Part shown: one piece after another, positions 33,712 to 41,563 of the stretch | Layout of the letters: every line of letters begins with the position of its first letter | Numbering within the stretch: the first letter of the stretch is position 1 | NCBI RefSeq assembly: GCF_003236395.1 | Contig: NZ_POUD01000044.1 | Location: 1 to 44,375 of the forward strand | Direction: 5' to 3' | DNA from: Nonomuraea aridisoli | GTDB lineage: Bacteria; Actinomycetota; Actinomycetes; Streptosporangiales; Streptosporangiaceae | Length of the DNA stretch: 44,375 nucleotides | The notes under the pieces: generated by a model | The model's database searches: none | What the model was told of the DNA's origin: nothing | Seen by the model: only the letters and a program-made list of their open reading frames with translations | Translations under genes and position numbers: made by a program

Positions 33712-34115
33712 TCACAAGGCGGAGATCACCAAGCCCGAATCAGAACACGTTCCGCCCGGCTGGTCCCGGGCGAATCCGCAGGTCTCGACGGGCCGGATGA
33801 CGGTGATCCTGTCGACCGCCCAGCACAGACCGATGGCCAGCCCGAGCAACGGCAACAGGGCCAGGAAGACCAGCACCGGCGTGCTGATCAGGTGACCGAA
33901 GATCGTGGTCTGGGTGATCCCCGCCTGGTCGGGGGTGACGCCGAACGTGTCGTACACGCTCTCGAACCCCATGTAGAGCAGCGCGTAGACGGCCACCGCG
34001 ACCGGCACCACCACCGTGCCGAGCTTTCCAAGATCTCCAGCGCGCTGCCCCGGCCCGTCTCCGGGGTGGATCGCACGGTTTCCTGGTGTGACGGGGTCAA
34101 TGTTTCGTGAGTCAT
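33712..34115 (-). CDS. Small membrane protein (single-base frameshift)
   Basis: From ATG 34115 one frame reads MTHETLTPSHQ... to SALEIL. A different frame then continues GKLGTVVVPVAVAVYALLYMGF to the stop at 33712. The break is at AAA 34025-34027 in reverse-strand sense (GGAAAGC). One additional A restores LEKLGTVVV and a 405-nt, 134-residue protein. It has two membrane segments (VVVPVAVAVYALLYMGF and PVLVFLALLPLLGLAIGLCWAV). No known function; I recognise no named family. No clear ribosome-binding site was seen before ATG 34115. Confidence 0.6.
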
Positions 34116-34357
34116 GAGAGGGAAGGATCGCAGCAATCACCACGAGCCGGGCTAGAACAGGTTCTCGATTACCGGGGTGGCTGGCGCGCACCAGGTGAGT
34201 TCGGCAATTATGAGGGCCTTCGAGTTGATGCACCCTCCTCCGGGGGGACCGGAAATACAGCCTCATGACCGATGCGCTCAAGGCGCGAGCCTGTGCATCC
34301 TGGTGGGGACGGGTCCGGCGCGGGGGCTCGTACCGGACCTGAGAGGAGCCACGAGGC

Positions 34358-34543
34358 ATGGACCACACGGAAGGCCGACCCACCGTGATCTTGGACAACG
34401 GGGTCGTCGGCAGGGTCATGCTGGCCCATTCCTCCAGGCGCGACCTCGTGCTCGTGCTCGGCATGGACGGCACCCTGCTCAGCTGCCAGCTCGACGACAT
34501 CGCCTGCGTGGTCGGAGGCGCCCCGCTCTGCCGCGACGGCTGA
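34358..34543 (+). CDS. Small hypothetical protein, 61 aa
   Basis: ATG 34358 is preceded by GAGAGGAG (9 nt spacing) and a second CGAGG. The protein has a compact alternating hydrophobic pattern (VILDNGVVGRVMLAH, LVLVLGMDGTLLSC), consistent with a small beta-rich domain. No family recognised. It lies between the frameshifted membrane protein and a convergent serine hydrolase, 9 bp from its stop. Codon bias agrees with coding. Confidence 0.55.
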   Translation: MDHTEGRPTVILDNGVVGRVMLAHSSRRDLVLVLGMDGTLLSCQLDDIACVVGGAPLCRDG

Positions 34544-34552
34544 CGCCCGGGG

Positions 34553-35653
34553 TCACCCCCGCGAGACGATGCCGGCGAACAGCTCGGCCGCGGCGAAGTC
34601 GTTGGTCAGCCGGTTCTTGGTGAGCGCGAAGGCCGTGCCGGTGGCGGTGTCGGCCCAGGCGGCGCTGCCGCCGGCGCCCGGCACCCCGAAGACCGTCGGG
34701 CTCAGCTCCGCCGTCGAGGTCGGCCCGCCGATGCCGTAGCCGAGCCCCCAGGTCGACGGCATGCCGAAGACCTCGTCGATCCCGTCCGAGACCACGGACG
34801 TCGCCTCGCGCAGCCGCTCCGGTGAGATCAGCCGCACGCCGTCGACCTCGCCGAGCAGCGCCGCGTACATCCGGGCGATGGCCCGCGCCGAGGTCTTGCC
34901 GCCGGCGGGGATGTCGGCGGCGAGGTAGTCGGGGCGGTTGCCGAGCTCGGCGTTCGGCATCAGCGTCATCGGGCCGGCCTTGAACATCGGCAGGTCGGCC
35001 GGCATCTCCCCGAACGCCGACATGTCCATCGGCGCGTCCTCCAGCCGGGCCAGCCGGTGGTGCTCCTTCTCCGGCATGCCGAAGTAGAGCTCGTCGGCCA
35101 CGCCCAGCGGCCCCGCGACGTCCTCGCGCAGCACCTGCGAGATCGGCTTGCCGGTGACCCGCCGGACGATCTCGCCGACCAGGAAGCCGAACGTGTAGGC
35201 GTGGTAGCCCATCTTCGTGCCCGGCTCCCACCACGGCTCGGCGTCCTCCAGCGCGGCGGTCATCTTCTCCCAGGTGCAGACGTCCTCGGGCGTGGTGTCG
35301 AGTGGGACGCCGGGCACGCCCGCCGTGTGGGAGAGGACGTGGCGCACGGTGACGCCCTGCTTGCCGTGCCGGGCGAACTCCGGCCACAGCTCCGCGACCG
35401 GGGTGTCGTAGTCGAACAGGCCGCGCTCGGCCAGCACGTGCGCGACCGTCGCGGTGGCGCCCTTGCCGATCGAGAAGTTGTAGAAGGGCGTGTCATGGGT
35501 GACGGGCCGGCCGGTCTCCGGGTCGGCGACGCCGGCGACCACGTCCACGACCTGCACGCCGTCGCGGTAGACGGCCACCTGGAGCCCGCGCTCCTCGCCC
35601 GACTCGACCAGCCTGTCGGCCGCTTCCTGCACCTGCTTCTGGAGGTCGCTCAT
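34553..35653 (-). CDS. Serine hydrolase, class C beta-lactamase/esterase family
   Basis: 366 residues from ATG 35653 with AGAGGA 6 nt upstream; the frame extends further upstream, but through the operators of the divergent TetR gene. The nucleophile motif SxxK is SIGK near residue 60, and the second motif is GYHAYTFG, in which a Tyr fits the EstB-type YxxF variant. No signal peptide is seen, so it is cytoplasmic and more likely an esterase than a cell-wall enzyme. It is controlled with the divergent TetR through two shared operators. Confidence 0.87.
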   Translation of the reverse strand: MSDLQKQVQEAADRLVESGEERGLQVAVYRDGVQVVDVVAGVADPETGRPVTHDTPFYNFSIGKGATATVAHVLAERGLFDYDTPVAELWPEFARHGKQGVTVRHVLSHTAGVPGVPLDTTPEDVCTWEKMTAALEDAEPWWEPGTKMGYHAYTFGFLVGEIVRRVTGKPISQVLREDVAGPLGVADELYFGMPEKEHHRLARLEDAPMDMSAFGEMPADLPMFKAGPMTLMPNAELGNRPDYLAADIPAGGKTSARAIARMYAALLGEVDGVRLISPERLREATSVVSDGIDEVFGMPSTWGLGYGIGGPTSTAELSPTVFGVPGAGGSAAWADTATGTAFALTKNRLTNDFAAAELFAGIVSRG

Positions 35654-35675
35654 GACCTGTCCTCTCGTTGGGGGA

Positions 35676-35717
35676 ACTAGACGGTACAGTACTGGCCATA
35701 GTACGGAACTGTCTAGT
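35676..35717. promoter_or_regulatory. Two inverted TetR-type operators
   Basis: ACTAGACGGTACAGTACT at 35676-35693 and AGTACGGAACTGTCTAGT at 35700-35717 are inverted copies of the same 18-bp semi-palindromic site, with centres 24 bp apart. They fill the divergent region between the serine hydrolase and the TetR gene. The CTAGAC / GTCTAG half-site is common in TetR-family operators. Confidence 0.75.
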
Positions 35718-35751
35718 ACTCTTCTCCGCAGGGACGACGAGAGGGCGGTCC

Positions 35752-36384
35752 ATGGAAGACAACGGCCGAACGGCACGCAAGCGGGCGCAGATCCTGGAGG
35801 CGGCGCGGCCGGTGTTCCTGCGCAACGGCTACGTCGGCGCCAGCATGGACGAGGTGGCCGCGCTGGCCTCGGTGTCGAAACAGACGGTCTACAAGCACTT
35901 CACCGACAAGGAACAGCTCTTCACCAGCATCATCATGGACACCACCGCCCAGGTGGAGGGTCTGACCAAGATGATCACGGCGACCCTCGACGACGACGGC
36001 GACCTGGCGCGAGACCTCCGCGCGCTGGCCCGCGGATTCCTCGGCGCGATCATGGAGCCCGAGCTGCTGCGCCTGCGCCGCCTGGTCATGGCCGAGGCCG
36101 AACGTTTCCCCGACCTCGGCCGCACGTGGTACGAGCGGGGCTTCGAACGCTCGCTGAAGACCCTCGCCGCGGCCTTCGGCCGGTTGGGCGAGCGCGGCGT
36201 GCTCCGCCTCGACGACCCCGAGCTCGCCGCCGAGCACTTCGTCGGCCTGCTGTTGTGGATCCCGGTCAACAAGGCCATGTTCCGCGGCGGCAACGACCTC
36301 TACGCCGAGGCCGACCTCGACCGCCTGGCCGAGGCCGCGGCCGGGGCGTTCCTGCGCGCGTACGCTAGTCCAGATACCGCCTGA
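35752..36384 (+). CDS. TetR-family transcriptional regulator
   Basis: 210 residues from ATG 35752 with GAGGG upstream. The helix-turn-helix spans residues 12-58 (ILEAARPVFLRNGYVGASMDEVAALASVSKQTVYKHF; key motif VSKQTVYKHF). The C-terminal domain resembles the AefR-like TetR_C group (FLGAIMEPELLRLRRLVMAEAERFPDLG). It diverges from the serine hydrolase, which is its likely target together with itself. Its last 20 bp overlap the convergent amidase gene. Confidence 0.92.
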   Translation: MEDNGRTARKRAQILEAARPVFLRNGYVGASMDEVAALASVSKQTVYKHFTDKEQLFTSIIMDTTAQVEGLTKMITATLDDDGDLARDLRALARGFLGAIMEPELLRLRRLVMAEAERFPDLGRTWYERGFERSLKTLAAAFGRLGERGVLRLDDPELAAEHFVGLLLWIPVNKAMFRGGNDLYAEADLDRLAEAAAGAFLRAYASPDTA

Positions 36385-37114
36385 GCCCGTCGGCCAGGGC
36401 CTCGGCCATGCGCTCGCGGAAGGCGGGGTCGGACATCTTGGCGGCGTCGCCCTTGTTGCGCATGTTGCCGGCCTCCAGGAAGACCGCCGGCCGCTTCGAC
36501 AGGTTGAGCCCGCCCAGGTCCGTACGGCTCTGCAGGCCGTTCGTCGCCGTGTAGTTCGCGTACGGCATCCCCGTGCCGTCGCGGTAGGCGTCGCGGATGT
36601 CCCGGCCGAGCCGGGCTGACGGCTCCACCACGTCGTCGTTGTGGCCGGGCAGCAGCCCCGGCGTGATCACGTGGAACCCGTGGCCGCTCGCCCTGGCGCC
36701 GTCGCCGTGGATCGACAACACGGCGTCGGCCTTCGCCTGGTTGCCGATGGCGGCCCGCTCGGTGATGCACGGCCCGACGCCCTTGTCGTCGGGGCGGGTG
36801 AGCACGACCTTGGCGCCCATGCCCTCCAGGATCGGCTTGAGCCTGCCGGCGACATCCCAGGTGAACGCGTGCTCCTGGAAGCCGGCGGCGGTCGAGGCGC
36901 CGGTGGTGTTGCACGGTTTGCGGCCGGTGATGATGTCGACCGGGCGGTTGATCACCTCGGGATGGGCGGCGTTGCGGCCGTTGTGGCCGGGGTCGATCAC
37001 CACGACCTTCCCGTCCAGCGGACGCGCGGGCGCCGGAGAGGCGGCCGACACGCCCCCTGTTGTCAGCACCACCAGCATGGCGAACGCCACGGCTCCGGCT
37101 CGGTTGGCAGCCAT
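36365..37114 (-). CDS. N-acetylmuramoyl-L-alanine amidase (Amidase_3)
   Basis: 249 residues. A Sec signal (AGAVAFAMLVVLTTGGVSAA) is followed by a single Amidase_3 domain. Zinc ligands are His in VIDPGHNG, Glu in FQEHAF and His in SIHGDG, and the catalytic Glu is in FLEAGNMRN. It cleaves the bond between MurNAc and L-Ala in peptidoglycan outside the membrane. It lies 50 bp downstream of the carbamoyltransferase on the same strand, possibly in one transcript. Confidence 0.93.
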   Translation of the reverse strand: MAANRAGAVAFAMLVVLTTGGVSAASPAPARPLDGKVVVIDPGHNGRNAAHPEVINRPVDIITGRKPCNTTGASTAAGFQEHAFTWDVAGRLKPILEGMGAKVVLTRPDDKGVGPCITERAAIGNQAKADAVLSIHGDGARASGHGFHVITPGLLPGHNDDVVEPSARLGRDIRDAYRDGTGMPYANYTATNGLQSRTDLGGLNLSKRPAVFLEAGNMRNKGDAAKMSDPAFRERMAEALADGLRRYLD

Positions 37115-37164
37115 GAGACCGTCCGTACCCGCCAGGGCGCGCAAGGAACCGGCTTGACCTGCAC

Positions 37165-38832
37165 TTACGTCGCCAGCGGCGGCTCCTCGCGCCTGCGGAT
37201 GAGGTACGGCGGCATCGCCAGCGCGTGCAACCCGGTCGTGCGCAACAGCTCGACGGCGTGCTCCGGCGTCTCGGCCAGCGGCTCGCCCGGCCCGCTCAGC
37301 GAGGTGTTGACCAGCACCGGCACCCCCGTGCGCCGCTGCCAGGCGGTCAGCAGGGCGTACAGGAACGGGGTGGTCGCGCGTTCGGCCGTCTGGAGCGCGG
37401 CCGTGCCGTCCGCGTGCGTGACGGCGGGCAGCAGCTCCCGGTACGCGGGCCGGACGGGGGCGGCGTACTGGCGGAACGGCGCGGGCCGGTCGATCTCGAA
37501 GTAGCGCCCGGCCTGGTCGGCCGGCACCACCGGGGCCAGCGGCCGGAACCACTCGCGGCCCCTGACCTCCCGGTTGACGTAGTCCCGCAGACCGGGCCTG
37601 CGCGGGTCGGCGAGCACGCTGCGGTGGCCCAGCCCGCGCGGCCCCGACTCGCCGCGTCCCTCGTACAGCCCGACCACGCGCCCGCTCGCCAGCAGCGCCG
37701 CCACCTCCGCCACCAGGTCGCCGGGCCGCTCGGCGTACAGGTCGTCCGGCAGCGCGCGCACGGCCGCCTCGACCGCGCCGGCGTCGGCGTCCGGGCCGAG
37801 GAAGTCGTCGGTCCACCGGAACCGGCTCTCCACGCCCAGGCACGTGATGAGCCCGTACAGGGCGCAGCCGACGGCCGTGCCGCCCGCGTGCGGGCTGGGC
37901 GGGACGAACACCTCACGGAACGGCGACTCGCGCAGCAGCCGGCCGTTGGCGGGGACGTTGAGGGCCGCGCCGCCCGCGAACACCAGCGCGTCCAGGCCGG
38001 TCCTGTCGTGCAACCACCCGGCCAGGCGGGTCAGCGCCCGCTCGAAGGCGCGCTGGCCGGCCGCGGCCAGGTCGGCCGCCCGCCGGAACTCCTCACCGCC
38101 CGGCTCGTAGCCGGTCGCCGCGCCGAACGCCGCCATCCAGGCGGCCGGGATGTGCACCTCGTGACCGCGGACGTCGAGGTCGGGCAGGCCGAGCGCGTCC
38201 GGGTCGCCGTACGCGGCGAGGCCCATCACCTTCTCCTCGTCGCCCTCGCCGGGCCACAGCGCCGCCGTCAACAGCGCGTAGAAGGCGCCGAGGCCGGCCG
38301 GGCGGGCCCAGTCGCCGTCCCAGAGCTGCTTGGCCACGCACTCGATCCGGCCGCGCGCGCACCGGTAGAACGAGGCGACCTCCAGCAGCTCGCCGTCGGT
38401 GCCGGGCGGCAGCTCGACGCGCTCGGTGAAGTCGCGCACCCGGCTGCCCTGCGCGTCGATGACCAGCCCCGCCGCCTGCCCGAACGGCGAGGGGTAGAAG
38501 GCGCCGTAGAGGTGCGCGAGGTGGTGCGAGATCAGCGCGACCGGGGCTCCCCGCCTCAGGCTGAGCGTCTCGCGCATCTCCCCGTGGTACGCACTCGCGT
38601 GCTCCATCTCCGAGTCGCAGGAGTAGCACTCCACGACCAGGTCGACGGGCTCCTTGAGCTGCGGGAGAGCCGGCAGGTAGCTGTCGGGCAGGTCGCCGAG
38701 CCGCCCCCAGTGACCCTTGCGGCGGGTGACGCGATCCTTCTGCAGGCTGTACATGCCCGACTCGCCCACCGCCACGGCGAGAGAGCCGTCCTGGGTGCGA
38801 TTGATACCGACAACGATGGGAACGTCCGCCAT
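37165..38832 (-). CDS. Carbamoyltransferase, NodU/TobZ family
   Basis: 555 residues from ATG 38832 with AGGAGG 9 nt upstream. The N-terminal Kae1-like domain holds the metal-site motif ISHHLAHLYGAFYPS near residue 100. The C-terminal YrdC-like domain includes GESGPRGLGHRSVLADPR, GREWFRPLAPVV and VLVNTSLSGPGEPLAETP. Enzymes of this family use carbamoyl phosphate and ATP to form a carbamoyl-adenylate and carbamoylate a hydroxyl on a natural product (nodulation factor, tobramycin, cephamycin). No biosynthetic core genes are nearby, so the acceptor is unknown. Confidence 0.93.
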   Translation of the reverse strand: MADVPIVVGINRTQDGSLAVAVGESGMYSLQKDRVTRRKGHWGRLGDLPDSYLPALPQLKEPVDLVVECYSCDSEMEHASAYHGEMRETLSLRRGAPVALISHHLAHLYGAFYPSPFGQAAGLVIDAQGSRVRDFTERVELPPGTDGELLEVASFYRCARGRIECVAKQLWDGDWARPAGLGAFYALLTAALWPGEGDEEKVMGLAAYGDPDALGLPDLDVRGHEVHIPAAWMAAFGAATGYEPGGEEFRRAADLAAAGQRAFERALTRLAGWLHDRTGLDALVFAGGAALNVPANGRLLRESPFREVFVPPSPHAGGTAVGCALYGLITCLGVESRFRWTDDFLGPDADAGAVEAAVRALPDDLYAERPGDLVAEVAALLASGRVVGLYEGRGESGPRGLGHRSVLADPRRPGLRDYVNREVRGREWFRPLAPVVPADQAGRYFEIDRPAPFRQYAAPVRPAYRELLPAVTHADGTAALQTAERATTPFLYALLTAWQRRTGVPVLVNTSLSGPGEPLAETPEHAVELLRTTGLHALAMPPYLIRRREEPPLAT

Positions 38833-38975
38833 CTTCGGTGCCTCCTGGTCGTGATCATGGGCACCATTACCCTTCGCATGCGCAAGACGATCTCCCAACC
38901 GCGTAAGGGACCCGTCAGCAGCTCTCCACGACACGGGCGTCGCCGCCCCCTACAGTGGGCCCGGTGGGAGGTGCC

Positions 38976-39409
38976 ATGTCCGACGACGCCGGCGAGGCCG
39001 TCGCCGCCCGCGTACGGCGCCACCTGTCCGCCTGCCGCGACCTGCTGCTGCGGCACGCCGAGCCGTTCCCCGCCACGACCGGCGGCGGATCGACGCCGCG
39101 ATCCGCGCGCTCGACCGGCCCGGCCCGCTGGACTTCGCCGCCCTGGTCACACGGGCGGCCTTCGACCCCGGCCGGTCGGTCCTCAGCGTGCCGGCGCAGC
39201 GGTTCGTACTGGCCTGCGCCCGCGAATGGCTTCTCACCGCCGCCCACGTTCCCGTACGAGATGCCGAGGAGCTCGTCGTGCGGCGCGTCGCTGCGCCAGG
39301 TGGTCTGCGCGTTGCGCACCTGGATGCGGAATGCCGCATCAATCGCCCTCTGCGGGGCCGGGGGGATGTGCGGACAATTCTGGCCCACTCGCAGTGGGCC
39401 AGGCAGTAA
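38976..39409 (+). CDS. Small hypothetical protein (single-base frameshift)
   Basis: ATG 38976 has GGGAGG 5 nt upstream and reads MSDDAGEAVAARVRRHL... to PFPATTGG. The protein then continues in the next frame as RRIDAAIRALDRPGPL... to a stop at 39409. One missing base near 39079-39089 (for example ACCGGC for ACCGGGC) explains it; restoring it gives 435 nt and 144 residues. Codon bias is normal in both parts. No family recognised. It diverges from the carbamoyltransferase. Confidence 0.6.
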
Positions 39410-39439
39410 ATGCCGAGACTTCCTCAGGTGTTTCTTGAT

Positions 39440-41380
39440 CTAGGGGATTTCGGTGATGCGGACGGCGTCGGCGATGACGTAGCCGGGGGACGACGTCCAG
39501 CGGCTCACCCCCACCACGTCGTACGTGCCGGCGGCGAGGGTGAACGTGCCGAGGGCGCGCCAGGCGCCGCCGCCCGTGCGCTGGTCGACGGTGACCGTCC
39601 GGTTGCCCGTCGAGGTCGCCACGATGTACGGGGTCGCGCTGTTGTAGCCCGCGTCGGCCGGATGCCAGACCTCCACTCGGTAGGTGCCGGCGCTGGGAAC
39701 GGCCGTGCGGAACCAGGCCGGGTCGCTGGCCGCGACCGGGTCGGCGAAGCGGTAGTCGGCGCCGTGGCGCTGCCCGGAGAAGGCGGAGGTGCCCCAGTTC
39801 GTACTGGCGGTGAAGCCGGAGCCGGCGTTGTCCACCACCACGCTGAACCCGCCGCCGCCCGATCCCACGGCCCGGCCCGCACTCGGCGCGCTCTCCTGGT
39901 GGGTGCGGGAGAGCGCCGTCACGTAATAGGTCCCGCCGTCGGCCGAGGCGTCGGTGAACGTCGTCTGGCGGGTCGTCCCGACGAGGTTGCGCGCGTCGGC
40001 GAAGAAGCACGGGTCGGCCGCCGACGGCGAACCGGCCACCCGGTAGACCGCGTACGAGGTGCCCGAGCCCGTCCAGGAGAGCTGGACGCCGTTCGACGCG
40101 CGGACGGCCGACGTGATCGAGGGGGCGGCGGGCGCGGCGCCGGAGCCACGGGCGGGCGGCAGGGCCGGACGGGTGTAGTGCGTGTTCGCCAGGCGGGTGA
40201 TCGCGCCGATGCGGTCGGCCCTGACGTCCTTGGCGCTGAAGAACACGTCGCCGACGATCTCGGGGTGACGGCGGTTGTCCGTCAGGTGGTCGCTCAGCTC
40301 GGCCGGGTCCTGCCAGGCGGCGGCCTCGCCGGAGGCGCCCGCGCGATAGGCGGCCTGGCCGATGACGAGCTGTACGCCTGTGCCGCTCACCACGTCGGAC
40401 CACCAGGCGGTGAGCACCTCGTACGCCGCCGTGGAGAAGCCGATGTGCCAGTAGATCTGCGGCGCGAGGTAGTCGACCCAGCCCTCCTTCACCCACCGCC
40501 GGCTGTCGGCGTAGATCGCGTCGTACGACTGCAGGCCCGAGGTGCGCGAGCCGAGCGGGTCGGTGCCGGCGTTGCGCCAGATGCCGAACGGGCTGATCCC
40601 GAACGACACGTGCGGCTTGGCGGCGTGGATGCGCTGGTCGAGCTCGCGGACGAGCAGGTTGACGTTCTCCCGCCGCCAGTCTCCGATGGTGTCGAACGCG
40701 CCGCCGTAGCGCTCGTACGTGGCCGTGTCGGGGATGCTCTGGCCGCTGACCGGATACGGGTAGAAGTAGTCGTCCAGGTGGACGCCGTCCAGGTCGTAGC
40801 GGGTGACGGCGTCCATGATCGCGTCCTCGATGAAGTCGCGGACCTCCGGGATGCCCGGGTTGTAGTAGAGCTTGCCGCCGTAGGCGAAGCGCCAGCCGGG
40901 GTTGCGCCGCGCGGGGTGCGAGGACACCAGGCGCGAGGCGTCGTCGTGGTTGGCGATCCGGTACGGGTTGAACCAGGCGTGGAACTCCAGGTTGCGGGCG
41001 TGCGCCTCCCTGACCATGAACGCCAGCGGGTCGTAACCCGGGTTGCCGCCCTGGGTGCCGGTCAGCCACTGCGACCACGGCTCGTACGGCGAGGGCCAGA
41101 ACGCGTCGGCCGTCGGCCTGACCTGCACGACCACCGCGTTCATCCGCCTTGCGACGGCGAGGTCGAGCCAGGCGCGGAACTCGGCCTGCTGGACCGACGC
41201 GCTCAGCCCGGTGCGGCTGGGCCAGTCGATGTTGGCGACCGAGGAGATCCACATGGCCCGCAGCTGACGCTTCGGGGTGGCCGGATCGACGACGCAGGCG
41301 GTCGCGGAGGACGACGAGACGGGGACCAGGACGACGGCGGCCGTGAGCGCCGCGAGGACGGTACGCAGAAGCGCGGTCAC
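39440..41380 (-). CDS. Secreted GHL10-type glycosidase with Fn3 and golvesin-like C-terminal domains
   Basis: 646 residues from GTG 41380; an in-frame TTG at 41416 is an alternative, and neither has a clear ribosome-binding site. The signal peptide is LLRTVLAALTAAVVLVPVSSSSATA. The GHL10/DUF187 barrel runs from RAMWISSVANIDWPS, through MNAVVVQVRPTADAFW and DLDGVHLDDYFYPYP, to VDYLAPQIYWHIGF, about residues 40-385. A fibronectin III-like segment (about 405-500) and a golvesin C-terminal-like domain (about 515-645) follow. GHL10 enzymes act on peptidoglycan-type glycans in the cases known to me. The last domain is nearly the same as that of the divergent amidase. Confidence 0.87.
   Translation of the reverse strand: MTALLRTVLAALTAAVVLVPVSSSSATACVVDPATPKRQLRAMWISSVANIDWPSRTGLSASVQQAEFRAWLDLAVARRMNAVVVQVRPTADAFWPSPYEPWSQWLTGTQGGNPGYDPLAFMVREAHARNLEFHAWFNPYRIANHDDASRLVSSHPARRNPGWRFAYGGKLYYNPGIPEVRDFIEDAIMDAVTRYDLDGVHLDDYFYPYPVSGQSIPDTATYERYGGAFDTIGDWRRENVNLLVRELDQRIHAAKPHVSFGISPFGIWRNAGTDPLGSRTSGLQSYDAIYADSRRWVKEGWVDYLAPQIYWHIGFSTAAYEVLTAWWSDVVSGTGVQLVIGQAAYRAGASGEAAAWQDPAELSDHLTDNRRHPEIVGDVFFSAKDVRADRIGAITRLANTHYTRPALPPARGSGAAPAAPSITSAVRASNGVQLSWTGSGTSYAVYRVAGSPSAADPCFFADARNLVGTTRQTTFTDASADGGTYYVTALSRTHQESAPSAGRAVGSGGGGFSVVVDNAGSGFTASTNWGTSAFSGQRHGADYRFADPVAASDPAWFRTAVPSAGTYRVEVWHPADAGYNSATPYIVATSTGNRTVTVDQRTGGGAWRALGTFTLAAGTYDVVGVSRWTSSPGYVIADAVRITEIP
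39446..39838 (-). repeat. Golvesin-like C-terminal domain, copy 1 (inverted relative to copy 2)
   Basis: Encodes about 130 residues starting VVVDNAGSGFTAS and ending VIADAVRIT. The same domain, about four of five residues identical by eye (GTSA(F/Y)S.QRHGADYRF and PSAGTYRVEVW are shared), ends the amidase at about 42693-43084. Boundaries are approximate. Confidence 0.85.
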
Positions 41381-41563
41381 GAAGGGAAGTTTCAGCGCAT
41401 TTGCGAGAGGGCGCAATAGTTTTCACAACTTGGAGGGGGCCCAATTCTCAGGCGCCCCAGAAGGCGAGGAGTTTCACCTAACTCACGAGTAATGTCAATT
41501 GTCGACATCCAGTCAGAAGCTGCCGTAGCGTGCTCCCCGTCCACTCGTGAACGAGGAGCCCTC

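Noticed and set aside
36365..37843. Fusion of carbamoyltransferase and amidase into one 492-codon frame
   Set aside because: The frame upstream of ATG 37114 is a shadow of the carbamoyltransferase; the signal peptide and Amidase_3 start at 37114.
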